DNA from: Rhizobium sp. P38BS-XIX
Lineage (GTDB): Bacteria > Pseudomonadota > Alphaproteobacteria > Rhizobiales > Rhizobiaceae
Assembly (NCBI RefSeq): GCF_012641435.1
Contig: NZ_JABAIJ010000003.1
Coordinates: forward strand, 310,001 to 374,000
DNA: 64,000 nt
Direction of reading: 5' to 3'
In this document: piece by piece, positions 41,601-52,854 of the stretch
Layout: every line of letters starts with the position of its first letter
How positions within the stretch are numbered: the first letter of the stretch is position 1
The notes under the pieces: generated by a model
Databases searched by the model: none
What the model saw: only the letters and a program-made list of their open reading frames with translations
What the model was told of the DNA's origin: nothing
Translations under genes and position numbers: made by a program

Positions 41601-41698
41601 TCCACGTCACCCTGAAAGCCAAGCTCGCTCAGTCGGCGCTTCAGCGCGCCGATCTGATGTTGAAAACTATCTTTTGCCGAAACGAGGCGCGGTATCAT
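38666..41698 (-). CDS. ydiJ: YdiJ-type FAD/4Fe-4S oxidoreductase, probable D-2-hydroxyglutarate dehydrogenase
   Basis: A 1010-residue fusion, the usual length for YdiJ. Residues about 30-260 are the FAD_binding_4 domain (APRGGGTGTNGQSLTSGVVVD), about 260-530 the FAD-oxidase C domain, and about 560-700 a ferredoxin-like domain with NGNGACFDFDAASPMCP and CLACKACAGQCPVKV. The C-terminal part is a CCG-type cysteine domain (DVGCCGMAGTFGHE). YdiJ proteins oxidise D-2-hydroxyglutarate to 2-oxoglutarate. Together with the HglS-like gene at 44666, which makes D-2-hydroxyglutarate, this completes lysine breakdown. D-lactate is an alternative substrate. Confidence 0.9.
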   Translation of the reverse strand: MIPRLVSAKDSFQHQIGALKRRLSELGFQGDVETEDGARTVASTDNSIYQLKPAAILHPRGIGDLKIIARAISEPAFSDLAIAPRGGGTGTNGQSLTSGVVVDCSRHMNRILEIDPVRGIARVEAGVVKDQLNKALKPYGLFFAPELSTSNRATIGGMVSTDACGQGSCLYGKTSNHVLGLHVVLSDGSDWWSRPLAEMELEEIKGRDDRIGEIHRVVDAIARDKSELIAATFPKLNRYMTGYDLAHIRREDGRFDLNAVLCGSEGTLAMIAEAELNVLPIPAQSALINIRYGNFNTALEDARQLVALKVASVETVDEKVLGLAKGDIVWSGIARFFPEDAAGAANGINIVEVLADDRDQLEQKLADVTAALDDLSSARHKGYTVARDKAEIEAIWSMRKRAVGLLGNVEGPVRPVPFVEDTAVPPENLAAYIGEFRALLDAEGLDYGMFGHVDAGVLHVRPALDLTRIDHQPLVRKISDGVVALTRKYGGVLWGEHGKGVRSEYVPDYFGDLYPSLQDIKRAFDPDDRLNPGKIASGASGPLLKIDEVSLRGDFDRVIGNDIRTAFDNATYCNGNGACFDFDAASPMCPSFKATGDRRYSPKGRAALMREWLRLLAERKVDPRREAEALRRANPFGNLLQRVANSLNPANRDDFSHEVRAAMDTCLACKACAGQCPVKVSVPAFRSKFLELYYGRYLRPLKDPLVAAIETTLPLMARFRPGYNLLTESAVGGALMRLAGLTALPAMPAISLEREAARLGVQIATPDRLAKLSENECAQAVVIIADVFSTHFDPAVVIATLKLALKMGFKPWLVVSQNGKALHVHGYLGRFEKTAAKSRDYLDRISHLSIPLVGIDPSMTLTYRSEYAVLPSARLRAPVLLLQEWLATNLDRLPPPRALPRERFTLLAHCTEKTNAPAALKQWSVLFDKLGIELDMPDVGCCGMAGTFGHEVCNRAISEKLYAMSWQDKIAESGNRAILMATGFSCRSQVAKIDRQAIPHPVEILVRLIG

Positions 41699-41834
41699 GA
41701 TGCGAAGTCTTCCGGCATTATACAGGATGATGAGAGCATTTCCGCACCATAAATTCGATTATGGAAATGCTCTATCTCTTTGTTTTTATGCAATTCCGGA
41801 TGAGCTATCGCTCTGGATCTCCACTGGAATTGCT

Positions 41835-44608
<2,774 letters not shown>

Positions 44609-44665
44609 CTCATGAAACTCCAATTATCTGTGATCCCGGCGAGCGACTGTTAACGTCGCCGCACC

Positions 44666-46060
44666 TCACTCGGCGGCATCTTGTTTGGATAGTGCCCGCA
44701 GGCAGGCATCGATCGATGCCTGTTCGATGCCGGCGTAATGGTCGAATTCGTTCAGCACCTTCATGCCGAGATCGACTTCGAAGCGCTGCTGGTTCGGACT
44801 GGCGACGAAGTCCTGCTGCGCGCCATCGCCGAGATTGGATTGGAAGATGCCCGCGGCACTGACGGGGAGGAAGTCTTCGTAGACGATCGGATCGAACTGG
44901 ATCAGGCCCTGAGCAATCAGCGCGTCGATATCGCCACGGTTTGTTGCAGCGGTCTTGCCCTTGGCCGTCAGCGAATAGCTGAAATAGCCGAGGCCCTCGG
45001 CGCGGATTGCCGCCCAATCGTCCGGGAATTCGGCAAAGCTCTGAGCAAGCGCTGCCTCATAATCACGTGCGTTAGATCCGTCGGCAGCCGGGCGGACGAT
45101 CTTGCGGGATTGATCCAGCAGCGTGTCATAAAGCGCGCGACCCTTTGGCGTCAGCGCAATACCGCGTTGTTCGATCTCACCGAAACGGGCGGTGTGCGAG
45201 CCCGTTTCCCAGATGCCATCGGCATTGCGGAAGGAAACGGCCTCTTCAAGCGCCTTGAACGACGTCTGGCGCAACAGGATCGGGCAGACGCGCGTCGGCG
45301 GTCCCTCGACCACGGCTTTCGGCGCGATGTCGTAATCCGGCATCAGCGCCTGGACGCGATCGATATCAAGCGTGCGCGGCGTCAGATGGTTGATATGTGG
45401 TCCCTTGAACGACACGACGTCGGCGATCAGGCGATGAGCATCGTGGAGGCGGTAGTACATGCCGGCATCGACATTGGCTTCATCGTGCCAGCGGAAGGTT
45501 TCCAGCACTTCGTCGACGAACCGGCTGGCGTCGGCCATGGTCAGCCCGCCTTCGCGTTCGGCCTTCTCGGTAAGTGCAACCGCGCCATCGGTGAAAATCT
45601 GGCGTTTCGCTAGAATGTCCGCGGCAGCCTTGCGAAGCTCCTCATCGGCAATAAGATCGAGCCGTAGCAACGAGGTGAAGACGCGGAAGGGATTGCGCTT
45701 CAGCTCGGCATCGCCGATCGGGCGAAATGCCGTCGAGTGAACCGGTACGCCGGCGGTCGAGAGGTCGTAATAACCGACCGGGTACATGCCCATGACGGCG
45801 AAGACGCGCGCCATCATCGCGAGCTCTGCCGCCGTGCCGAGCCGGATGGCGCCGTGACGCTCCTCGGAGATGCGATCGAGATAATCGGTCGCCTCCAGTC
45901 GTTCCTTCAACTTGGGCTGTGCGATGAGCGTTTCATCGTTGACGCGGGCAACCAGTTCCATGAGCGTGCCATAGGCGGGAACTTCTTCGCGATACATCGC
46001 CGACATGGCGGCGGAAAAAGCGCTGCGAATATCGCTGGTCGAGACGTGGTCAGGCTTCAT
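44666..46060 (-). CDS. hglS: HglS/YdcJ-type 2-oxoadipate dioxygenase/decarboxylase (DUF1338)
   Basis: A 464-residue DUF1338 protein. HglS of Pseudomonas putida is a metal-dependent enzyme of this family that turns 2-oxoadipate plus O2 into D-2-hydroxyglutarate and CO2. Candidate metal ligands are His in AGVPVHSTAFRPI (about 112) and in VSFKGPHINHLTPRTLDID (about 227-230), with a glutamate in the later GEIEQRGIAL block. The length fits. It is the first gene of the minus-strand run with the ALDH7, aminotransferase and YdiJ-type genes, and is divergent from a LysR gene. Confidence 0.9.
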   Translation of the reverse strand: MKPDHVSTSDIRSAFSAAMSAMYREEVPAYGTLMELVARVNDETLIAQPKLKERLEATDYLDRISEERHGAIRLGTAAELAMMARVFAVMGMYPVGYYDLSTAGVPVHSTAFRPIGDAELKRNPFRVFTSLLRLDLIADEELRKAAADILAKRQIFTDGAVALTEKAEREGGLTMADASRFVDEVLETFRWHDEANVDAGMYYRLHDAHRLIADVVSFKGPHINHLTPRTLDIDRVQALMPDYDIAPKAVVEGPPTRVCPILLRQTSFKALEEAVSFRNADGIWETGSHTARFGEIEQRGIALTPKGRALYDTLLDQSRKIVRPAADGSNARDYEAALAQSFAEFPDDWAAIRAEGLGYFSYSLTAKGKTAATNRGDIDALIAQGLIQFDPIVYEDFLPVSAAGIFQSNLGDGAQQDFVASPNQQRFEVDLGMKVLNEFDHYAGIEQASIDACLRALSKQDAAE

Positions 46061-46164
46061 GTGCGATCTCTTCCTGAAAGGCTACATCATTCCTGTTTTG
46101 CAGAATATCTCTTGTTTGGTAGCCAATGTTGTGAGAGAGAATTCTAACTTGATGCGAAAATGGA

Positions 46165-47073
46165 ATGACTATGCGCCGGCGCCTCATCCCTGACATCGTC
46201 AATCTCCAGGCATTCGAATGCGCGGCGCGTCACCAGAATTTTTCGCGCGCGGCCGAAGAGCTGAACCTTACCCAAAGCGCCGTCAGCCGTCAGATCAGCG
46301 ATCTTGAGCAGCAGACGGGTCTGAAGCTGTTCGAGCGTGTCCGTCAGCGCGTCGTACTCTCCGAGGCTGGCCTTCGGCTGCTGCCGGAGGTCAAGGATCT
46401 GCTCCTGCGCTCCGAGCGGCTGATGATCGGCGCTGTTGCGGCCGGCCAGATGAAATTATCGCTCAAGGTCGCGACCTTGCCGACTTTCGGTATGCGCTGG
46501 CTGGTGCCCCGCCTTGGTCGATTTCTCGACGAGCATCGCGATGTCGCCGTCACGGTGGAATCGCGATCCAAGCCTTTCAGCTTCGACGAGGACAATTTCG
46601 ATCTCGCCATTCACTATGGTCTACCTGCCTGGGCGGGGGCCGTTGCGACCTTTCTCTGCAACGAAACCGTATTGCCCGTCGCCAGCCGGGAGCTTGCCGC
46701 GCGGCTGGGGCTTGTCGCGCCGGAGGAGCTATCGTCCGCGCCGTTGCTGCATCTGACGACACGCCCGAAACTCTGGGCGCAATGGTTCGACCTGCAGGAT
46801 TTGCCGACCGAGAATGCCTATCCGGGTGCGCGCTTCGATCAGTTTTCCATGATCATCGCCGCCGCCATCGCCGGGCTCGGCGTCGCACTTCTTCCGACCT
46901 ATCTGATCGAAGACGAGCTTGGAACGGGCACGCTTCTGCCGCTATTTGATCTGCCGATGCCAACCGAGAACAGCTACTATATCGTCATGCCCGAGAAGAA
47001 GCAGACCAACGAGACCGCGACAATGTTTCAGGATTGGCTACTCAGCGAGGTCACGCCTCAGGCAAAGGCGTGA
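46165..47073 (+). CDS. LysR-family regulator (GcvA-like)
   Basis: A 302-residue LysR protein. The winged helix has LQAFECAARHQNFSRAAEELNLTQSAVSRQISDLE (two helices) near residues 12-46, and the effector domain begins MKLSLKVATLPTFGMRWLVPRL, as in GcvA-like members. It is divergent from the hglS-type gene across 104 bp, so it probably activates the lysine-catabolic operon in the presence of a pathway intermediate. This is in addition to the Lrp-type regulator at the other end of the cluster. Start at either 46165 or the ATG two codons later. Confidence 0.9.
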   Translation: MTMRRRLIPDIVNLQAFECAARHQNFSRAAEELNLTQSAVSRQISDLEQQTGLKLFERVRQRVVLSEAGLRLLPEVKDLLLRSERLMIGAVAAGQMKLSLKVATLPTFGMRWLVPRLGRFLDEHRDVAVTVESRSKPFSFDEDNFDLAIHYGLPAWAGAVATFLCNETVLPVASRELAARLGLVAPEELSSAPLLHLTTRPKLWAQWFDLQDLPTENAYPGARFDQFSMIIAAAIAGLGVALLPTYLIEDELGTGTLLPLFDLPMPTENSYYIVMPEKKQTNETATMFQDWLLSEVTPQAKA

Positions 47074-47094
47074 CCGGCTCTTGGAGTTGGTGGG

Positions 47095-47622
47095 TTACTC
47101 GGTCGGTGGGGCCTCCGATTTGAAGAGCACCGTGGCTTCAGGCCGCCAAGGGCCGCCCATGTAGCTCCAGAGATCAACGCCCGCTACCCTGATCGGAAGC
47201 GGTTGAAACCCCTCCCGCAGTTTGAAGAAGAGTACATCCGCCGTCGATCTCTGCGCCTTGTTCTGAATAGTGATATGCGGTTGCCATTTCCGCAGATCCT
47301 GAGGTCCGGGCCAGGATCTGAACAGCGTCATCATTTCGGCACGCAACTCAAGGAGTTCGGTGCTGTCGATCGCAAAGGCGACGCCAGCGCCGAGGTGGCG
47401 CACGCCGCTCACCATCGCCGTCGGCGCCTTTCGGCCGTCCAGCAGCATCTCGACCATTTCCCTTATGCGTGCGAGATGCTGACCCGGGAGATGATGGAAA
47501 ATCGTCACATGCGCCCGAAGGAAGTTTCTGTCAGGCGGGAAGTTCTCCTGACGGAGGCGATCAAAAGGAGCAATATCCTTCGGATCAATGTGTGCGGTGA
47601 GGATGATGGGTGGAATGCGCAA
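47095..47622 (-). CDS. 2H phosphoesterase, 2'-5' RNA ligase-like
   Basis: A 175-residue protein with the two HxT/S motifs of the 2H phosphoesterase superfamily: HVTI near residue 38 in FLRAHVTIFHHLPG and HITI near residue 116 in KWQPHITIQNKA. Members act on 2'-5' or cyclic phosphodiester bonds in RNA. The physiological role in rhizobia is unclear. It ends 21 bp from the converging LysR gene. Confidence 0.88.
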   Translation of the reverse strand: MRIPPIILTAHIDPKDIAPFDRLRQENFPPDRNFLRAHVTIFHHLPGQHLARIREMVEMLLDGRKAPTAMVSGVRHLGAGVAFAIDSTELLELRAEMMTLFRSWPGPQDLRKWQPHITIQNKAQRSTADVLFFKLREGFQPLPIRVAGVDLWSYMGGPWRPEATVLFKSEAPPTE

Positions 47623-47773
47623 CGGGGTTTCCTTTCAATCGGAAAGCTAACCCATATTCATCCCATTGCCAGCGGGTTAAAGGATTTCCAGCGGTGCCCC
47701 CAAGGGCAACGGATAAGATCCCCTTGCATTTCGGTTGCGCGTCAAGCGTCAGAACGGACCTTCATCGATCAAT

Positions 47774-47793
47774 AAATTTCAAGCTTGAAATTT
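47774..47793. promoter_or_regulatory. 20-bp perfect palindrome, candidate operator
   Basis: AAATTTCAAGCTTGAAATTT is a perfect 20-bp palindrome, 84 bp before the monooxygenase at 47878 and 151 bp before the divergent 2H phosphoesterase. Its length and symmetry fit a dimeric repressor (MarR or TetR type), but no such gene is adjacent. Confidence 0.55.
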
Positions 47794-47877
47794 CTCCTTG
47801 CGAAGGTCACACCTATTGCAATCTGGTCGCCGCATAGCCTCGGCCATAAAGGTGAACTCAGGGAGGAGGAAGCCGTC

Positions 47878-48969
47878 ATGAAGAAACATCCGCTGAAAGG
47901 CCCGAACCGGCTGAAGCTCGGCGTTTTTTCCGCCAATGCGGATGGCGGTCTTGCCATCACCGATGTGCCGGAACGATGGACCGCGGGCTGGCAAGACAAT
48001 CTGACGGCGGCACAGATCGCGGATCGAGCCGGCCTCGAATTTTTTCTGCCGATTGCGCGCTGGCGTGGTTTCGGCGGCAAGAACCGGGTGCGGGAATGGT
48101 CGTTTGAGACCTTTACCTGGGCCGCGGCCCTTGCAGCGGCGACGGATCGCATTGGCCTTTTCATGACCGTGCATGTGCCGCTCGTTCACCCGCTCTACGC
48201 GGCCAAGTCGCTTGCGACGGTCGATCATATCAGCCAGGGGCGGGCGGGCTTAAATATCGTCTGCGGTTGGAATCCGAAAGAGTTCGGCATGTTCGGTGTG
48301 CCGCTGGTGGAGAAGGGATACGACCAAGCAGCTGAATGGCTTGAGATTGTCGAGAAACTCTATGCCTCCGATGAGCCCTTCGACTATGCCGGCTCCTACT
48401 ACAATCTGAAGGAAGCCGTCAGTCGGCCGGCCAGCCTGCAGGCGCCGCGACCTGTTACCATGAATGCCGCGTTCGGCGGGCCGGGCCGCGATTTTGCCGC
48501 GACCCATTGCGACTATCTCTTCACGACGTTCACCGAGATCGAGCAGGCAGGCAAGCATGTAGCCGATATCGCCGCGCGCGCCGAGCAAAACGGCAGAGAC
48601 GTCGGCGTCTATACCGTCTCTCATGTCGTTTGCCGCGAAACACAGGCCGAGGCAGAGGCGTATTACACCCGCTATGCCGTGACCATGGCCGATCATGCTG
48701 CCGTCGATCAACACATGGCCGGCAAGAAGGAGTTCTCGCAATCGCATGATCGTGAGGCCTATGATCGCTATCGGCAGCGTTTTGCCGGCGGTGCGGGCAG
48801 CTATCCGCTGGTGGGGACGCCACAACGTATCGCGGACGAGATGATTACGATCACCGAGCAGGGCTACTCCGGCATCGCCCTATCCTTCGTCAACTATACG
48901 CAAGAGCTGCCTTTTTTCTGTGATCGGGTGCTGCCGATTCTGAAGAAGGCCGGAGTGCGCGTGGAGTAA
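47878..48969 (+). CDS. RutA/SfnG-like flavin-dependent monooxygenase
   Basis: A 363-residue LLM-class monooxygenase. LPIARWRGFGGKNRVREWS (about 56) is shared in pattern with RutA, and HPLYAAKSLATVDHISQGRAGLNIVCGWNPKEFGMFG (two strands of the barrel) with RutA and the dimethyl sulfone monooxygenase SfnG, which has the same length. The start at 47878 has a strong GGAGGA site; the 31 open codons upstream are not conserved. There are no rut genes beside it, so an organosulfur or other small substrate is as likely as a pyrimidine. Confidence 0.87.
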   Translation: MKKHPLKGPNRLKLGVFSANADGGLAITDVPERWTAGWQDNLTAAQIADRAGLEFFLPIARWRGFGGKNRVREWSFETFTWAAALAAATDRIGLFMTVHVPLVHPLYAAKSLATVDHISQGRAGLNIVCGWNPKEFGMFGVPLVEKGYDQAAEWLEIVEKLYASDEPFDYAGSYYNLKEAVSRPASLQAPRPVTMNAAFGGPGRDFAATHCDYLFTTFTEIEQAGKHVADIAARAEQNGRDVGVYTVSHVVCRETQAEAEAYYTRYAVTMADHAAVDQHMAGKKEFSQSHDREAYDRYRQRFAGGAGSYPLVGTPQRIADEMITITEQGYSGIALSFVNYTQELPFFCDRVLPILKKAGVRVE

Positions 48970-49388
48970 ATCCTGCACCCCGACGCTCTCGGGCAGTATT
49001 GCTCGCAGGAATTTGATCAGCGTCGGCCAGCGTTGCAGTCCCGGCCAAAAGCCCTGATTTTCAGGGTTCATGCCACGATGTCGCTTTCATGTATCGATGT
49101 CGTGGGTGCGACATGTGTGCAACGCAGCAAAAAACATCGACCCGAGGGGTTTACAAGCGCTGCCTCGGATGGGAGTCTTGTCGTCGAAGGGTGCTGCTTG
49201 ATTTGAAGCGGCGTCATGCTCTTCGATCGGATGTCGTCAATCTTGGCTCCGATGCGCCGCAATCTGCTGGCGCTTAACCGAACAAAATCAATCTGAAGCC
49301 AGAACGCGGCCTTCCACCGTGTCTGGTGTTTGTCTTCGTGCGCCCTTGGGATTTGGGCGTCCGAAGCAGCGAAAATCTGGGCTTTAAC
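48970..49388. other. Intergenic region without recognisable gene
   Basis: About 420 bp hold no convincing gene. A cysteine-containing open frame of 62 codons at 49089-49277 has no ribosome binding site and was not accepted. No clear promoter or terminator was seen. Confidence 0.4.
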
Positions 49389-50051
49389 ATGGGCTTCAAG
49401 TCTAAACGCGTCCTTCGCGGCGTTCTTGGTCTTCTTGCGAGTGTCAGCTTGCCACAGCTTTCCAAGGCCAGCGACCTGATGATCTGGTCACCGGTGAAGG
49501 TCGCGCCTAGAACATACAAGACGACAGTCGGCTTTCGCCTGCCGATGGCGTGGGACGTCAGCGCCGGCATGGATCTTGGATTGGGCGGAGCGGCAAGCGG
49601 CGCGCTCTTACGCAGCAGCAGTCTGGCGACGCTCTGGGGAACGGCAGTCGACGATACCACGCACTTTTCCACCGTATCGCGTCGCGAAGTGGCATTGAGG
49701 GTCGATACGCTGAGCGGCACGGGTACGCTTTGCCTTGAACGGTCGCGCAAATGGATGGTTTCGGAAGACCTGGACATGAGCATGTCTCGGTCGTTGAACG
49801 TCAATTATGCGGGATCGCGAAGCACCGAGAATTCCATCAGGGCCACGCAGGCCTTCACGTTTGCGGTTCCCTGGACCGGTACGTCCATATCCGCCAGCGG
49901 CAATGTGACTGATGTTGGCAATTCCTTTTCCAGCACCGTCTCGTTTCAGCAGCCTCTCGCGCCGAATCTCAATTTCTCCGCATCCTTTGTCGATCCGCAA
50001 ACCTTGACGGCCGATGGCAATGTGCGTGTCGATTACCGCGTGAAGTGGTAG
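49389..50051 (+). CDS. Secreted or outer-membrane hypothetical protein
   Basis: A 220-residue protein. After a basic start (MGFKSKRVLRG) comes a hydrophobic signal LGLLASVSLPQLSKA. The rest is Ser/Thr-rich with alternating polar and hydrophobic residues (TTVGFRLPMAWDVSAGMDLG, SFSSTVSFQQPLAPNLNFSA) and ends in VDYRVKW, a pattern of transmembrane beta strands with an aromatic C-terminus. I infer a small outer-membrane barrel or surface protein; no family is recognised. In-frame ATG at 49326 is an alternative start. Confidence 0.65.
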   Translation: MGFKSKRVLRGVLGLLASVSLPQLSKASDLMIWSPVKVAPRTYKTTVGFRLPMAWDVSAGMDLGLGGAASGALLRSSSLATLWGTAVDDTTHFSTVSRREVALRVDTLSGTGTLCLERSRKWMVSEDLDMSMSRSLNVNYAGSRSTENSIRATQAFTFAVPWTGTSISASGNVTDVGNSFSSTVSFQQPLAPNLNFSASFVDPQTLTADGNVRVDYRVKW

Positions 50052-50159
50052 TGAACGCCATCCATTATGATCTTGATTGCGTTTGTGGATTTCGATCGGA
50101 ACAGGGAACAAATCTTCATCGCTGCAGTTAATGGGACTGCGGGGTTGGTGAACCCTGTC

Positions 50160-50227
50160 CGAGGTTTTGAAACCTCGTGAAAGCCTGCCGTCGACCAGCT
50201 CCCTGTCGGCGGCAGGTTTCTTTATTG
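50160..50227 (+). terminator. Double hairpin terminator
   Basis: CGAGGTTT-TG-AAACCTCG (50160-50177) is a perfect hairpin. It is followed by CCTGCCG (50184-50190) pairing with CGGCAGG (50210-50216) and then TTTCTTTATT. The second has intrinsic-terminator form for the secreted-protein gene ending at 50051 and separates it from the converging channel gene. Confidence 0.7.
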
Positions 50228-50255
50228 ACGCAATGCTTATCGCATTCCATCAGCA

Positions 50256-51065
50256 TTATTTGAGTGGAATATCGGCTTCGGCAAGCCGTGATCTCAGGTT
50301 TGCGATGATGTCGTGGCGCGATTCCGTCCAGGACGAAGTAACCGTCCAGTATTGGATCTTCACCACGGTCTGGTCGGCCGTCAAGTCGTCGAGATAGACC
50401 ACCGGCGCAGGCTTGCTCTTGACCCGCTGATCCGATTTGATGGCCTCCAGAATGGTCTTGCGGGCAACATCGATGTCGATCTCGTTGCTGATCGCGACCG
50501 ACAGTTCCTGGCGGCGGTCAGGCTCTCGGCTGTGGTTGATGATCGGAGTGTTCCAAAGCGTCGAATTTGGCGCCATGAGGTAAAGCCCATCGGAGGTTTT
50601 CATTTCCGTGGCGAAGAGACCGATTTCCCGGATGTAGCCTTTGACATTCGAAGTCTCGATATATTCGCCGACACGAAATGGCCTCAGCACCAGCAGCATG
50701 ATGCCGGCAGCGATATTCTGCAGCGTTCCCTGCAATGCCAGACCAACAGCCAGGCCGGCGGCGCCGAGAGTGGCGATGATGGAAGCCGTCTGAACACCGA
50801 ACTGTCCGAGGACAGTAATGAAGACCAGGATTAGCAGGCCGTAATGCAAGACGTTCTGAAAGAAACTTGCCAGCGTTTCGTCGATGCCGCGAATGCGCGA
50901 TATGACGCGGTAGGCTGCTCGGCTAATGACGCCGGCGAGAATCCAACCGCCGACCAGAAGAATGACGGCTCCGAGAATTGAAAACCCGTAATGAACCGCA
51001 AGCGCTGCGGCTTGGTCCAAAGCGGTTCGGGTGGCGACGACGACGTTGGTCGTTTGATCTTCCAT
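50256..51065 (-). CDS. Small-conductance mechanosensitive channel (MscS family)
   Basis: A 269-residue MscS-type channel. Three transmembrane segments occupy about residues 20-120 and the pore helix is LGAAGLAVGLALQGTLQNIAAGIMLLV with its Gly/Ala packing pattern, followed by the beta domain (FRVGEYIETSNVKGYIREIG, APNSTLWNTPIINHS). It releases osmolytes on hypo-osmotic shock. The ATG at 51065 is preferred over an open frame ten codons longer. Confidence 0.93.
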   Translation of the reverse strand: MEDQTTNVVVATRTALDQAAALAVHYGFSILGAVILLVGGWILAGVISRAAYRVISRIRGIDETLASFFQNVLHYGLLILVFITVLGQFGVQTASIIATLGAAGLAVGLALQGTLQNIAAGIMLLVLRPFRVGEYIETSNVKGYIREIGLFATEMKTSDGLYLMAPNSTLWNTPIINHSREPDRRQELSVAISNEIDIDVARKTILEAIKSDQRVKSKPAPVVYLDDLTADQTVVKIQYWTVTSSWTESRHDIIANLRSRLAEADIPLK

Positions 51066-51210
51066 TGCGTAGCTCCATCTTGTCCCAAAGGGCAAATGAG
51101 AAGTCGCGGATTTTGTTCCTGCTCATTTGGCATTCAAGAGACCGGCTGTTCTGTCGGCCAGGATGAAGAGACGGACGGCTGCGTCGTGAGCTGCCCGCTT
51201 CGCCGGAGTG

Positions 51211-52656
51211 TCAGCTATTTGCGCCTGCAGCGGCATAATGCGCTTTCTTGTGCTCATACATGCCGAGATCGGCCCGTTTGACCATGGCGCCCATGGTTTC
51301 TCCCGGCTGGCTGGTGGCAACGCCGATGGCGACGCTCAGCGGCGCGCTGGAATAGAACTGATTGTTGATCTTGAGCAGCTCGTTGATCGTTTCGACCATC
51401 GCAGCGACTGAAAGTTCATCGGCTCCGGGCATGAGGACGGCGAATTCGTCGCCGCCAATGCGGGCTGCATGATTGGGCTGAGACACCACGCTGTTCAGCA
51501 CTTCGCCCATGCGCCGCAGCAAGGAGTCGCCCGCATCGTGGCCGCTCTCGTCATTGGCCTCTTTCAACCCGTTGAGATCGATGATGATGGCGGAGACGGG
51601 CCGCAGCGATTTACGCTCAAGCCGGTTGAGCTCCTCCATGTAGAAAGCACGATTGTATAGCCGGGAGAGCACATCATGCTTGCCGAGATATTCGAGATAG
51701 GCTTCGGCCTTCTTGCGCGCCGTAATATCGGTCAGTGCGACCTGAACCAGCGACCAGTCATGCTCATGGCCGGGGAAGACGGAAAATTGCAGGAGCACAT
51801 GCCGTTCCGAGCCGTCCAGCGCGTAGTTGAGCACCTCACGCTGATGGAAAAGTCGCTCGTTCCACAATTCGACCAGCTGACCGCGAAAATGCTTTTCCAT
51901 GTCGTCGCGGAAGACTTCGCCAATGCGTTGATGCAGGGTTTGGCGATCCGGAGCGCAGAAAAGATCGAGCGTTGCCTGATTGACGTCGATCACGCTGATC
52001 TCGCTCATGCATTGCTGAACGAATTCCGGATGCACGTCCAGGAATACCTGGAAATCGACGATGCCGCGATTGCGGATTTCATCGAGCAGGATCTTGATGC
52101 GGCTGAAATCCTCGACCCAGAGAGAAACCGGCGAATGTTCAAACATTCCCTCGGCATAAAGCCGCTGGCTCTCTTCCCGGCGCCGAGCTTCCTCGCGCGC
52201 GGTCACATCTTCGGTTGTCAGCAGCAACTGGTTCCACGAATTCTCGTGCCCAGGCAAAATGATGCCTCTGAGCTGAATGTCCAGGCGCCTGCCGCCAAGC
52301 GTATAGTTGATCGCGGTGCCGGAGAACTCGGTCTTTCCTTCCCATAGCGCAACCAGTTCGTTCACGTGGCTTTGAAGCATCTCGCCGCGAAAGATGTTGG
52401 GCAGGCCCGCAACCAGCGCATCGAAGGACGCGGCCTCAAACAATTCCAGCGTCTTGGCGTTGACGGCGACGACCTTGATCTTTTGCGAGCAGCTGGCGAC
52501 GCGCTGAACGTCCGCGAGCAGGAAAGCGCGCAGATCGGTCACCCCTTCGCTGCGCCAAAGGTCGAATTGCTCCTTAACGCCGCTGAAATCCTCCAGCCAC
52601 ATGGCAACGGGGGCAATGTCGAACACGGTGGTGCTAAGGTCTTGGGCGTTCATCAT
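51211..52656 (-). CDS. Diguanylate cyclase with two PAS sensor domains
   Basis: A 481-residue soluble protein. Residues about 1-155 and 165-300 are two related PAS units that begin FDIAPVAMWLEDFS and FEHSPVSLWVEDFS, an internal duplication. The C-terminal GGDEF domain (about 310-475) has an intact RIGGDEFAVLMPG active site and should make cyclic di-GMP. No RxxD inhibitory site is visible in front of GGDEF, so product inhibition may be absent. No transmembrane segment, so it senses a cytoplasmic signal. Start at 52656 after AGGGA. Confidence 0.9.
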   Translation of the reverse strand: MMNAQDLSTTVFDIAPVAMWLEDFSGVKEQFDLWRSEGVTDLRAFLLADVQRVASCSQKIKVVAVNAKTLELFEAASFDALVAGLPNIFRGEMLQSHVNELVALWEGKTEFSGTAINYTLGGRRLDIQLRGIILPGHENSWNQLLLTTEDVTAREEARRREESQRLYAEGMFEHSPVSLWVEDFSRIKILLDEIRNRGIVDFQVFLDVHPEFVQQCMSEISVIDVNQATLDLFCAPDRQTLHQRIGEVFRDDMEKHFRGQLVELWNERLFHQREVLNYALDGSERHVLLQFSVFPGHEHDWSLVQVALTDITARKKAEAYLEYLGKHDVLSRLYNRAFYMEELNRLERKSLRPVSAIIIDLNGLKEANDESGHDAGDSLLRRMGEVLNSVVSQPNHAARIGGDEFAVLMPGADELSVAAMVETINELLKINNQFYSSAPLSVAIGVATSQPGETMGAMVKRADLGMYEHKKAHYAAAGANS

Positions 52657-52854
52657 GATTCCCTGCGCCGGCAATAAAAATATGTATAATTACGACAACA
52701 GCCGGCAGCTCGCTAAGTCTTGCTTAGCGAAGATTTGTAAAGCATGCGTTTATACCGGTGGATCGGTCAAGTCAGACGGTAGCCGGCGATCTATTTCAAT
52801 CCATTCTTGGTGAAACTATGCCTAAAATGGCTCGTTTTGCTCAATTTCAGGGCA

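Noticed and set aside
49089..49277. Cysteine-containing 62-codon frame
   Set aside because: It has no ribosome binding site, basic low-complexity composition and no recognisable motif.
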